This document shows positions 1 through 5,971 of a stretch of DNA of 9,550 nt, piece by piece; position 1 is the stretch's first letter; the number at the start of each line of letters is the position of its first letter. The DNA comes from Candidatus Nanoarchaeia archaeon (GTDB lineage: Archaea > Nanobdellota > Nanobdellia > Woesearchaeales > CG1-02-33-12), in contig JAQTRH010000020.1 in the NCBI GenBank assembly GCA_028711925.1, forward strand, positions 3,494-13,043, in the 5' to 3' direction. Made by a program: the position numbers and the translations under genes. The notes beneath the pieces were generated by a model. That model made no database searches, was not told where the DNA came from, and saw only the letters and a program-made list of their open reading frames with translations.

Positions 1-2160
1 GTAACCGACAAGAGCGCCAATAACAAGCACGCCTATTATTATAAAAAAGATATCTCTTCTTTGAAATCCAAGGTTCATATTTAATATAGAAAATCCAGTT
101 ACTCCCTGCATATCCTGCTCAAGCTGGACAGGGCCAACCAATGCAACAGAGGCACTGTTCTTGACATCATTCATGCTTACTCTCTTATTCACTAAATATC
201 TTATTTCCTGCCCTGTAAATCCAACTTCTGCAAACCCAAATTTCACGATAGGGTCGTCTTCAATTACCTCATAATTTTTTGTTAAGAAGCTTATATCTGA
301 AGAGCTTTCAGCTATGCTTTTTGGGATTATCTCATATAGTATCACATCCTTTACGCTAGAACTTCCTTTATAGGATAATGATTTTAGGATAAGGCTTTTT
401 TCCTGCATGCTGTTGTCTATGTAATCTATCTCTATGTTGTAAAGGCTCGCAAGAATCTCAATATTTTCCTGTATCTTGATATTTTGCTTTTTATAGCTAT
501 CTTTTTTTATTGATTCAAAACCTGGATTTTCAAAAAGCTTGTCTATCGCAAGGTCTATGCTTCCCTCACTTAAGCTTTGCACTGTGTTGTCTTTCTGTAT
601 AACCTTTATACTTCTCGGAGTTGTCTGCATTATCTTTTTTATCTCAAGGTCAAACTTGCTTATCTCATTGTCAAGCTGCGCTTCTGTCATGTATTTATCT
701 TTCAAGGATTCAATGTCTTTTTTTAATTTTTCAAGCGTTGTTTTTGCATCATCTATTTTTTTGTTAAGCTCTAAATATTCAACAATCTCTTTTTCCTCTT
801 CTTCGTTAATGCTTGATGATATATCCTCAATATCTATCAACAGGGTTTCAATTCTTTTTATTTCATCATTCACCTTATAAACAAGGTTTGGAGGCAGCAC
901 TTTGGGCGCCTCCTCCTTGCTTTCGCTTACACTCTCTTTTTCCTTTGATGATGATTTTACAGATGTTGCATAAACCTCATTTGAAAGCTCACTTGGGTTT
1001 CCTGCCTTATCAAAGGCATTTATTTTGTAGTAATATGTTGTTTTATCCTGCGTTGAATAGTCTACAAATTTTGTGATATTTCCTGTCTCAGAATAAAAAT
1101 CAAGATAGTTGACTCCAGAAGATGTTGATCTGTAAATCCGGAAGTAGTCTACTTCCTCTCCCTCATAATACCAGTTAAGCTCGATCCTTCCGTCATTTGT
1201 TGGTTTTGCTTCAATATTTATCGGTGTTGGCGGCTTTTTTGTGTCAACAACAAATATTTTGCCTTCTTTTATTATATTTCCGATTATTCCATTTTTGTTT
1301 GTTCCTGAAAAATAAAACGTTCCCACTTTGTTGTCATCTTCATTAGTTATTATCATGTATCCTGTCCATTTTCCATCTTTTTCTGTTAATGAAACAAGTC
1401 TTTTCGAGCCAGGTGATGTATCAAAGCTGTACTCAAGCTTTGGCGTTTCCTGAATGTCTTCTGAAGGAATTAAAGTTACTGTGATTACGCCTTCTGTTAA
1501 AGGAGAGGAATCGCTTAAAATTATCTCTGCATAAGGAGGAAGGTCGATTGTAAAAGTAATTATTTCTGATTCATCCATCTTATAACCCTGTAAATCCTGG
1601 CACCTTACATAATACTTCTGAGTTCCTTTTGAAAGGCTGTTAATATTTTGCTTATGAACCTTTTCCCCAGTAGTTTCAAATGATTTTGGCAGATTTTCAT
1701 AATCTGCATTTGCCGTCCCATATCTGCATATAGCATTCTCATTTGTTGTTATTTCCAATGTTACAGTGTCTGAACTTATAATTCCTGAAGGATATTTTGA
1801 GAGTATCTTTGGGGCAGAGCTTTCAACATCACCTGAAAACTGCTTTGTTTCAACTATTGCGCCGTTTTCTGCAATGAGATCTGCTGAAACAGAGTACTGC
1901 CCTGGATTAATCGCCCTGAATGTTCTTGTTATTGTTTTAGACATCTCATTTTCAATCTGTATAATATCATCTGAAATATTCAGGTTTGTGTAATGAACGT
2001 ACAATGTTCCGTTAAAAGGAGAGCTAGAAGAGAGCGAAACCAATAAAGTATTGGCATCGCCCTGCATCACTAGATTGGGGGATGACAGCCCTATTGATGC
2101 ACCTTGGACTACTGGAATTATTAAAGCAATCACCAATAGTGCTGTCATTTTAGCGTTCAT
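1..2160 (-). CDS. Large secreted/surface protein with FN3 domain, coiled coil and C-terminal membrane anchor (3' end outside window)
   Basis: The frame stays open for 720 codons from ATG at 2160 to the window edge. Residues 1-20 are a signal peptide (MNAKM, a hydrophobic run, then VVQG-AS). Residues 20-115 look beta-rich. Residues 115-210 form an Ig/FN3-like domain with one Cys pair (C145 in ICRYGT, C187 in YYVRCQD), a pattern I recall from many DPANN surface proteins. Residues about 308-402 are a clear fibronectin type III domain (ELNWYYEGEEVDYFRIYRS, then TTYYYKINAFDKAGNPS). A Ser/Lys/Glu linker (402-420) leads to a charged coiled coil (about 425-510). A further domain (about 515-680) contains LYEIIPKSIA and VIEDDPIVKFGF, resembling a module I recall from archaeal adhesin-like proteins. 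QGVTGFS precedes a hydrophobic segment (704-720) that is probably the anchor. The start overlaps the upstream RHH gene by 11 bases, so the two are probably co-transcribed and translationally coupled. The role is probably cell-surface or adhesion; the exact function is unknown. Confidence 0.85.
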   Translation of the reverse strand, partial: MNAKMTALLVIALIIPVVQGASIGLSSPNLVMQGDANTLLVSLSSSSPFNGTLYVHYTNLNISDDIIQIENEMSKTITRTFRAINPGQYSVSADLIAENGAIVETKQFSGDVESSAPKILSKYPSGIISSDTVTLEITTNENAICRYGTANADYENLPKSFETTGEKVHKQNINSLSKGTQKYYVRCQDLQGYKMDESEIITFTIDLPPYAEIILSDSSPLTEGVITVTLIPSEDIQETPKLEYSFDTSPGSKRLVSLTEKDGKWTGYMIITNEDDNKVGTFYFSGTNKNGIIGNIIKEGKIFVVDTKKPPTPINIEAKPTNDGRIELNWYYEGEEVDYFRIYRSTSSGVNYLDFYSETGNITKFVDYSTQDKTTYYYKINAFDKAGNPSELSNEVYATSVKSSSKEKESVSESKEEAPKVLPPNLVYKVNDEIKRIETLLIDIEDISSSINEEEEKEIVEYLELNKKIDDAKTTLEKLKKDIESLKDKYMTEAQLDNEISKFDLEIKKIMQTTPRSIKVIQKDNTVQSLSEGSIDLAIDKLFENPGFESIKKDSYKKQNIKIQENIEILASLYNIEIDYIDNSMQEKSLILKSLSYKGSSSVKDVILYEIIPKSIAESSSDISFLTKNYEVIEDDPIVKFGFAEVGFTGQEIRYLVNKRVSMNDVKNSASVALVGPVQLEQDMQGVTGFSILNMNLGFQRRDIFFIIIGVLVIGALVGY

Positions 2161-2305
2161 TTTTGCTCTCCTTGAGTATGAATTTTTTTAGATCTTCGAT
2201 TATCAAGCTCTTGATATAGTCAGATTTTGCAAGGCCCATCTTTTTAGAAACATCCTCTAATTTTTCATTTAGCTCGTCTTTAATTGAAAAGTTGATTTGG
2301 GCCAT
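2150..2305 (-). CDS. Small ribbon-helix-helix (CopG/Arc-like) DNA-binding protein
   Basis: This 51-residue protein begins MAQINFSIKDELNEKLEDVS and ends KESKNER. An alternating polar/hydrophobic N-terminal strand (AQINFSIK) is followed by helix 1 (DELNEKLEDVSKKMG), a short turn (LAKS) and helix 2 (DYIKSLIIEDLKKFILKE). That is the layout and size of the ribbon-helix-helix fold, in which a dimer inserts a two-stranded sheet into the DNA major groove. Such proteins commonly repress their own operons. The stop lies inside the start region of the surface-protein gene (11-base overlap). The promoter and six phased 11-bp repeats lie directly upstream, so autoregulation of the pair is likely. No strong Shine-Dalgarno sequence precedes the ATG. 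Alternatives are an antitoxin, but the neighbour is a 720+ residue surface protein rather than a toxin. The fold call is strong; the target is inferred. Confidence 0.85.
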   Translation of the reverse strand: MAQINFSIKDELNEKLEDVSKKMGLAKSDYIKSLIIEDLKKFILKESKNER

Positions 2306-2327
2306 TTTATGTTTCTGCCAGCAATTT

Positions 2328-2393
2328 ACTAAAATAATACTAATAATACACTAATAATATACTATTTATACACTATTTCATTACTATTTATAT
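2328..2393. repeat. Six tandem 11-bp phased ACTA repeats, probable operator
   Basis: ACTA occurs at 2328, 2339, 2350, 2361, 2372 and 2383, always exactly 11 bases apart. The + strand units are actaaaataat, actaataatac, actaataatat, actatttatac, actatttcatt and actatttatat. On the minus strand, in the direction of transcription, the consensus is roughly RTATWAWTAGT, with TAGT invariant. The last unit overlaps the TATA box of the minus-strand promoter, and the array covers the predicted transcription start and part of the leader. RHH proteins are known to bind series of short direct repeats cooperatively, and an 11-bp period puts every site on the same helix face. Binding by the adjacent RHH protein is an inference. 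Confidence 0.75.
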
Positions 2394-2406
2394 ATAAACC
2401 TTTCGA
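2387..2406 (-). promoter_or_regulatory. BRE/TATA promoter for the RHH and surface-protein operon
   Basis: Read on the minus strand, the sequence CGAAAGG (BRE, about 2400-2405) is followed by TTTATATATAAA (2398-2387), a textbook archaeal BRE plus TATA box. The start of transcription is expected near 2366, giving a leader of about 60 bases before the ATG at 2305. The TATA core is palindromic, but the purine-rich BRE lies on the minus-strand upstream side and sets the direction. The promoter overlaps the last ACTA repeat unit, as expected for repression. Confidence 0.75.
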
Positions 2407-2488
2407 TTATTACGTTCTTGAAATTCTTTCGTAAAAATAAGAAAAAATACATAAAATACAGAAAAATCAAAGATTTAACCTGCTTATT

Positions 2489-2498
2489 CTTTTAAATT
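2489..2498 (+). promoter_or_regulatory. TATA-like element for the leaderless gene at 2519
   Basis: CTTTTAAATT, with TTTAAA at 2491-2496, begins 28 bases before the ATG at 2519. That spacing places the transcript start at or next to the start codon, so the mRNA is probably leaderless. No Shine-Dalgarno sequence precedes the ATG, which agrees with this. The 213-base divergent intergenic region (2306-2518) holds this element, the minus-strand promoter and the ACTA repeats, and nothing else I recognise. Confidence 0.5.
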
Positions 2499-2518
2499 TC
2501 AGACACAATACATCTTTT

Positions 2519-3145
2519 ATGAATAAAACAAGATTTGCTGTTTTAACTGGATTTTTTGTTTTACTGACTCCACTGTTGATCAGCGCAGATTTACAACTAA
2601 AACCTTTAATAGAAAAAGAGCTGGAAATAGGTAAAACTTACAAAAATCTGTTCATGGTTGAAAACACAGATTATTCAAGCGATGAAAAAAGCTGCATAGA
2701 TGCCTTTGTTTATTACAATATTTCAGGAAAAGAATTATTTCATGAGGATAATTTCAATGTTAAATGCATGAATAAATATAAATCTTCTGGGACAGGAGCA
2801 TTTACGCCTGAAAAACCAGGAAAATATCTTTTGTGCGGCCTTATCCTTAATTCCACTGCAGAATATAGAAATAATGCATCCTGCACTGAAATTTTTGTAA
2901 AGGCAATTCCAAAAAGATCATTCAATATTTCAATTAATGTAAATGTTGTTAACCAGGATACATTCAAAGTTAAAGAAAAAGATGAAACTACTGATTCTAG
3001 GCAAGCAAATTCAGATTCTCCTGGCCAGCCAATCACAGGAAAAACTGTTTATGAGTCAAGCTCTATAAAATCAGTTAACGTATCAAGGTATATCTTCATA
3101 GGAATCCTTGTTCTGTTTGTTGCATTATTGCTTTTAAAAAAATAA
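2519..3145 (+). CDS. Small secreted, C-terminally membrane-anchored protein of unknown function
   Basis: This 208-residue protein has an N-terminal signal peptide (MNKTRF, hydrophobic 8-22, then SAD). A beta-rich extracellular domain of about 110 residues (24-132) contains four cysteines (C59, C83, C106, C122), probably two disulfides. Several N-glycosylation sequons are visible (N67-I-S, N111-S-T, N119-A-S, N136-I-S, N187-V-S). Residues about 150-190 are a polar, charged linker containing PGQPITGKTV. A single hydrophobic segment (191-206) ends in LLLLKK, so the protein should be anchored with its domain outside the cell and a tiny cytoplasmic tail. It is transcribed alone and diverges from the RHH/surface-protein operon. 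I do not recognise the family. The domain could be Ig-like (PEKPGKYLLCGLIL resembles an immunoglobulin-fold strand), but this is weak. Confidence 0.85.
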   Translation: MNKTRFAVLTGFFVLLTPLLISADLQLKPLIEKELEIGKTYKNLFMVENTDYSSDEKSCIDAFVYYNISGKELFHEDNFNVKCMNKYKSSGTGAFTPEKPGKYLLCGLILNSTAEYRNNASCTEIFVKAIPKRSFNISINVNVVNQDTFKVKEKDETTDSRQANSDSPGQPITGKTVYESSSIKSVNVSRYIFIGILVLFVALLLLKK

Positions 3146-3223
3146 TCAATTAAAAAATTCTATTCGAATTTCTTTAATGTATTCATTTCTTAATAGTAAT
3201 AATACTTTAACTGCTATGGAAAC
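3146..3223. other. Intergenic spacer, possible weak T-rich terminator
   Basis: This short spacer follows the secreted-protein stop. It has several short T runs (about 3168-3190) that could end transcription, since archaeal termination often needs only T-rich sequence. No stable hairpin is evident. An isolated AGTAATAATACT (3195-3206) resembles the ACTA repeats but is not phased. Confidence 0.25.
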
Positions 3224-3233
3224 TTTTTTAAAT
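3223..3233 (+). promoter_or_regulatory. TATA-like element for the scpB operon
   Basis: CTTTTTTAAAT, with TTTAAA at 3227-3232, begins 29 bases before the ATG at 3256. This is the same arrangement as at the leaderless gene at 2519. It supports a leaderless transcript starting at 3256 and argues against the in-frame TTG at 3238, which would lie only about 11 bases from the box. Confidence 0.5.
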
Positions 3234-3255
3234 TCATTTGATTTTTAGTTTTTGT

Positions 3256-3867
3256 ATGGATGAAAAAGAAAACAAAAAGACAATGAAACATGATTCAGAT
3301 GAAGGAAAGATTCTTGTCAGGGCAATTGTTGAAATAGTTGGAAAACCAAAAGAGCATGTTGAAAATTCATTGAAGGTTGTAGTTGAAAAAATAAAAGAGG
3401 GAAAAGACCTAAAAATAATTGATGAAAAAATTTTTGATGCAGAGCCATATGAAAAAATGTTCAGCGCTTTTGTTGAACTGGAATTGCTTTTAAACAATAT
3501 AGATTCCCTTATAGGCTTCTGCTTTGATTATATGCCCTCTTCTCTTGAAATAGTCGAGCCTGAGAAAATGAAATTCAACTCCAACGAATTGGCGGCAGTT
3601 TTAAATGACATGGTTGGAAAGCTGCAAAACATAAACGTTAGGGCAACCCAAAACAATATAGAGCAGCAATCAATCAAAAAGAGCATGTTTAACCTTCTCA
3701 AGAATATGATGCTAATCCTGCTTAAATTTAAGGATATGGATATAGAGCATTTATCAAAAAACAGCGGAGTTGATGCGAAAGCCTTAAAACCTATTCTTGA
3801 TTCAATGATTAATGAGAAATTAATAGAATTAAAAGACAATATATACAGCATGAAAAAAGATGGATGA
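3256..3867 (+). CDS. Conserved-looking DPANN protein with C-terminal winged-helix region, partner candidate for ScpB
   Basis: This 203-residue soluble protein opens the scpB operon. After a polar tail (1-16), residues 17-80 have a strand-helix-strand-helix pattern (KILVRAIVEIVGKPKEHVEN, then IIDEKIFDAEPYEKMFSAFVELELL). FDYMPSSLEIVEPEKM (90-105) forms a distinctive centre that I associate with a DPANN family, from memory only. Residues 106-160 are helical and about 155-200 look like a winged helix (IEHLSKNSGVDAKALKPILDSMINEKLIEL, then a wing-like IYSMKK). The ATG at 3256 is preferred because the TATA-like box lies 29 bases upstream. The end overlaps the scpB start by 8 bases, so translation is probably coupled. 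In bacteria the position next to scpB is often taken by scpA, but no kleisin signature is clear here. Function is unknown; a chromosome-segregation role is inferred from context. Confidence 0.85.
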   Translation: MDEKENKKTMKHDSDEGKILVRAIVEIVGKPKEHVENSLKVVVEKIKEGKDLKIIDEKIFDAEPYEKMFSAFVELELLLNNIDSLIGFCFDYMPSSLEIVEPEKMKFNSNELAAVLNDMVGKLQNINVRATQNNIEQQSIKKSMFNLLKNMMLILLKFKDMDIEHLSKNSGVDAKALKPILDSMINEKLIELKDNIYSMKKDG

Positions 3868-4519
3868 TCTTAAAAAGCAAGCGGAAGCAGTGCTGTTCGC
3901 AGCCGGAGACAGAATTGAGTTAAGTGAAATTGCAAGGCTTTGCAAAACCAGCCCAAATAATGTTAAAAATGCTCTTAATGAGCTGAAAAAATCTTACAAA
4001 AACAATGATTCAGGGCTTATGGTTGTTGATGACGGAAATTTTTGGAAGATTACCGTTAGGGAAGCATATATTCCTTTAGTTCAGCAGATTAATCCAAGAA
4101 CAGAGCTTGACAGAACAACCATTGAAACTCTTGCAGTTATAGCATGGAAATCTCCAATACTCCAGTCAGATGTTATAAAAACAAGAACAAATAAGGCATA
4201 CGACCATATAAAAGAGCTTGTTGATTCAGGGTTTTTAGTTAAGGAAAGGTACGGCAGAAGCTATATGCTCAGACTGTCAAAAAAATTCTTTGATTACTTT
4301 GATTTAAGCGATAAAGAGGATATTAAAAAACGCTTCAAGGATTTTGTGGATATAAACGAGGAAGAGCTCATAAAATTAGAGAAAAAGAAAATAAAAGAAG
4401 AGCATGAAAAACAAGATATTGATGATGATATTCTTAGAGAAACCCAAAAGCAGCTGGAAATCCAGCAAGAGCAATCCACTGAAAGCAAGAGCGAAAACCT
4501 TTCTGATGAAGTAAAATGA
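3860..4519 (+). CDS. scpB: Segregation and condensation protein B
   Basis: ScpB dimers bind the kleisin ScpA and help the SMC complex organise and segregate chromosomes. The 219-residue protein has the two winged-helix domains of the family. The first (about 4-75) contains QAEAVLFAAGDRIELSEIAR and SGLMVVDDGNFWKITVREAY. The second (about 85-150) contains the most diagnostic stretch, TIETLAVIAWKSPILQSDV, then IKELVDSGFLVKE, RYGRSYMLRLSKKFFDYFDL. In the family the first part reads ETLAIIAYRQPI, so Trp replaces Tyr and Lys-Ser replaces Arg-Gln. Residues 151-219 are a highly charged, probably coiled or disordered tail. The ATG lies 8 bases inside the preceding gene and the stop overlaps the next start as ATGA. 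No scpA or smc is in the window. Confidence 0.93.
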   Translation: MDDLKKQAEAVLFAAGDRIELSEIARLCKTSPNNVKNALNELKKSYKNNDSGLMVVDDGNFWKITVREAYIPLVQQINPRTELDRTTIETLAVIAWKSPILQSDVIKTRTNKAYDHIKELVDSGFLVKERYGRSYMLRLSKKFFDYFDLSDKEDIKKRFKDFVDINEEELIKLEKKKIKEEHEKQDIDDDILRETQKQLEIQQEQSTESKSENLSDEVK

Positions 4520-5217
4520 AAACAGGGGTTTATTCTGCTCATGATGATGATTCTATTTTAGGCTTAGGCGGAAGAATTGCCCAGCACATAAAAAACAATG
4601 ATGATGTTTATGTTGTTGTCTGCAACCCTGGAATGAATGCATACATAGTTAATTTTAATATAAATGAAAACCCTTCTCCAAATGAATTAAGGATGACAAG
4701 GAAAAATGAAATAATTAATGCATTGAAAATTTTAGGAGTTAAAAAAGAAAGATTGTATTTTCTGGACTTAAACAAAAAAAACAAAAGGGTTCGTGAAAAC
4801 ATGGAAAAGGCAAAAGAGCAGCTCCTTGAAATAACAAAAAAAGAAAAACCGGATATTGTTTATTTTCATCATCCTGATACACATAAGGACCATAGGGCCG
4901 TAAATAAAATAATGATTGAAATTTTAGATGAGATACATAAAAAACCAGAGGCATTTGAGTTTATTATATGGACAAAAGAGCTTGCCAAGGGAAGAAATGA
5001 TGTTAATGAGAATTTTGTTCTTGAGATTAAGGGAAACATTATAAAAATTAATATTAATAAAGAGCTTGAAATGAAAAAAAAGGCCATAATGCAGATGAAA
5101 AGCCAGGTTGAAAAACATCCTTATCCAGAATGGCAAAAATTAAAAAACCCGGTGCTTGATAAAAAATTCATTGGTTATTTTTTAAAAGAAAATGAAAATT
5201 TTGTAAAGGTGGAATAA
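4516..5217 (+). CDS. PIG-L/LmbE family zinc-dependent deacetylase
   Basis: The family removes N-acetyl groups from sugar conjugates (GlcNAc-PI, mycothiol and bacillithiol precursors) using one zinc ion. The 233-residue protein starts with a Rossmann-like strand leading to SAHDDDSILGLGG (7-19), matching the family's AHPDDExxxGG. By comparison with MshB, H9 and D12 should bind zinc and D11 act as base. The third ligand is in HHPDTHKDHRAV (118-129), most likely H126. Both catalytic blocks are present, so an active enzyme is expected, although the usual Pro and Glu of the first motif are Asp10 and Ser13. There is no signal peptide, so it is cytoplasmic. It overlaps scpB by four bases (ATGA) and its stop overlaps the next start by one (TAATG). 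The substrate cannot be told from sequence and the link to scpB is unexplained. Confidence 0.9.
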   Translation: MKTGVYSAHDDDSILGLGGRIAQHIKNNDDVYVVVCNPGMNAYIVNFNINENPSPNELRMTRKNEIINALKILGVKKERLYFLDLNKKNKRVRENMEKAKEQLLEITKKEKPDIVYFHHPDTHKDHRAVNKIMIEILDEIHKKPEAFEFIIWTKELAKGRNDVNENFVLEIKGNIIKININKELEMKKKAIMQMKSQVEKHPYPEWQKLKNPVLDKKFIGYFLKENENFVKVE

Positions 5218-5381
5218 TGCTTTTATTAAAATGCCCTAAGTGCGGTCAAAAGATGAAGTATGATGCTGCGAACAATAGAAATATAAATAAAAAAAGAAAA
5301 AAATGTGTTTACTGCGGACATTCCTTTAAAGCAGTTGAAAACATTGTTAAAAAGGTTTCATTAAAAACGCCAAAAGCTTAA
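5217..5381 (+). CDS. Small zinc-ribbon protein
   Basis: This 54-residue protein has two knuckles: CPKCG (C6, C9) and CVYCG (C30, C33), separated by a basic loop (NRNINKKRKK). This is a single four-Cys zinc ribbon, followed by a lysine-rich tail ending TPKA. The ATG shares its first base with the final base of the deacetylase stop codon. AGGTGG at 5207-5212 gives a good Shine-Dalgarno match four bases upstream, which confirms the start. It is the last gene of the scpB operon, since a new promoter overlaps its end. Small basic zinc ribbons bind nucleic acid or act as subunits of larger assemblies; nothing here decides between these. Confidence 0.85.
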   Translation: MLLLKCPKCGQKMKYDAANNRNINKKRKKCVYCGHSFKAVENIVKKVSLKTPKA

Positions 5382-5384
5382 ATA
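5370..5384 (+). promoter_or_regulatory. BRE/TATA promoter for the dUTPase gene
   Basis: CCAAAAG (5370-5376, BRE) followed by CTTAAATA (5377-5384, TATA) lies over the last codons of the zinc-ribbon gene. The same BRE heptamer precedes the gyrA TATA box at 5972. Transcription should start near 5406, giving a leader of about 28 bases. Confidence 0.6.
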
Positions 5385-5431
5385 GTTGAAGTTTTCTTTA
5401 ATGAATAACTGAACAAAAGCTTCGGTTAGAA

Positions 5432-5438
5432 AGGTGAT
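5432..5438 (+). promoter_or_regulatory. Shine-Dalgarno-like AGGTGAT overlapping the dUTPase GTG start
   Basis: AGGTGAT matches the expected archaeal anti-Shine-Dalgarno perfectly, but it contains the GTG taken as the start codon instead of preceding it. Six bases downstream is an in-frame ATA codon (5443). At the zinc-ribbon gene, AGGTG sits five bases before its ATG. Either the GTG starts without a useful leader signal, or ATA is the start codon. Confidence 0.4.
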
Positions 5439-5922
5439 AAGAATAAAACAAGAAAAATCTGAAACATCTTTAAAAGTTAAAAGGCTTTTCAAAGATGCAG
5501 AGCTTCCAGAATACGCCTTAAACACAGACATAGGGATTGACATAAGAGCAAATGAAACAGTTGTAATTCCTGTTTCTGAGCAAAAGACAATAAAGACAGG
5601 ACTGGCAATAGAAATACCAGAGGGTCATGTCGGCCTAATAAGAGACAGGGCAGGCATAATAACAAAGATGGGAGTTCATACAGCAGCAGGCACCTTTGAC
5701 CCTGCATACAGGGGAGAAGTCTCAATAGTCCTTGTTAACTGCGGAGAGCAAGATGTTGAGGTTGAGAAGGGCATGAGAATTGCGCAGATGATAATACTCC
5801 CTGTAACAAAGGCAAAGATACAAGAAGTTAAACAACTGTCTTCCACCGAAAGGGGAGAAAGAGGATTTAGCTCAACAGGCCTTAAAAAAGTAATTAAAAA
5901 GATTGATAAAATAAAAAAGTGA
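5434..5922 (+). CDS. dut: dUTP diphosphatase (dUTPase), trimeric type
   Basis: It hydrolyses dUTP to dUMP and pyrophosphate, keeping uracil out of DNA and supplying dUMP for thymidylate synthesis. At 162 residues it has the usual length and all five motifs: I at about 31-38 (TDIGIDIR, for AGxDL), II at 69-74 (IRDRAGI, for PRSGL), III at 85-94 (AGTFDPAYRG, with the substrate-stacking Tyr92 and Asp89), IV at 113-120 (GMRIAQMI) and V at 140-149 (RGERGFSSTG). Motif V marks it as dUTPase rather than plain dCTP deaminase; a bifunctional enzyme cannot be excluded. Motif II is slightly divergent. The start is GTG at 5434, the only usual start codon after an in-frame stop at 5410. It has its own promoter and ends in a T-rich terminator before gyrA. 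Confidence 0.92.
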   Translation: MIRIKQEKSETSLKVKRLFKDAELPEYALNTDIGIDIRANETVVIPVSEQKTIKTGLAIEIPEGHVGLIRDRAGIITKMGVHTAAGTFDPAYRGEVSIVLVNCGEQDVEVEKGMRIAQMIILPVTKAKIQEVKQLSSTERGERGFSSTGLKKVIKKIDKIKK

Positions 5923-5965
5923 TTTTTTCTTAATCTTTTTTAGTTTTTTTAATTTTGTCTTTTTT
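5923..5965 (+). terminator. T-rich terminator after dut
   Basis: Directly after the stop come T runs at 5923-5928, 5936-5941, 5944-5950 and 5960-5965. The A run at 5913-5918 can pair with the first T run around a GTGA loop. A 9-bp inverted repeat (AAAAAGATT at 5896-5904, AATCTTTTT at 5932-5940) brackets it. Multiple T tracts are the usual archaeal intrinsic termination signal. Confidence 0.7.
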
Positions 5966-5971
5966 ACTAAC

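Noticed and set aside
539..880. Open reading frame of 113 codons on the + strand, Ser/Phe/Ile-rich
   Set aside because: It lies opposite the coiled-coil part of the surface-protein gene, and its composition is what the complement of a Lys/Glu/Asp-rich coding strand produces. It has no recognisable promoter or ribosome-binding site.
2328..2393. CRISPR array or plasmid-type iteron origin for the short repeats
   Set aside because: There are no spacers between units and no cas or replication-initiator gene nearby. Position over a promoter next to an RHH gene fits an operator better.
3195..3206. AGTAATAATACT before the scpB operon as another RHH operator
   Set aside because: A single imperfect copy with no 11-bp companions; too likely by chance in AT-rich spacer.
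3238..3255. Upstream TTG start extending the scpB-operon leading gene by six residues
   Set aside because: The TATA-like box at 3227-3232 would leave no room for transcription to start before it, while ATG at 3256 has normal leaderless spacing.
5217..5381. Zinc-ribbon frame as a ribosomal or RNA-polymerase subunit
   Set aside because: The two CxxC knuckles are compatible, but the spacing and flanking residues do not match any such subunit I can name with confidence.
5401..5412. Tiny upstream frame (ATG, two codons, stop) before dut
   Set aside because: The expected transcription start near 5406 lies after its ATG, so it is probably not in the mRNA.
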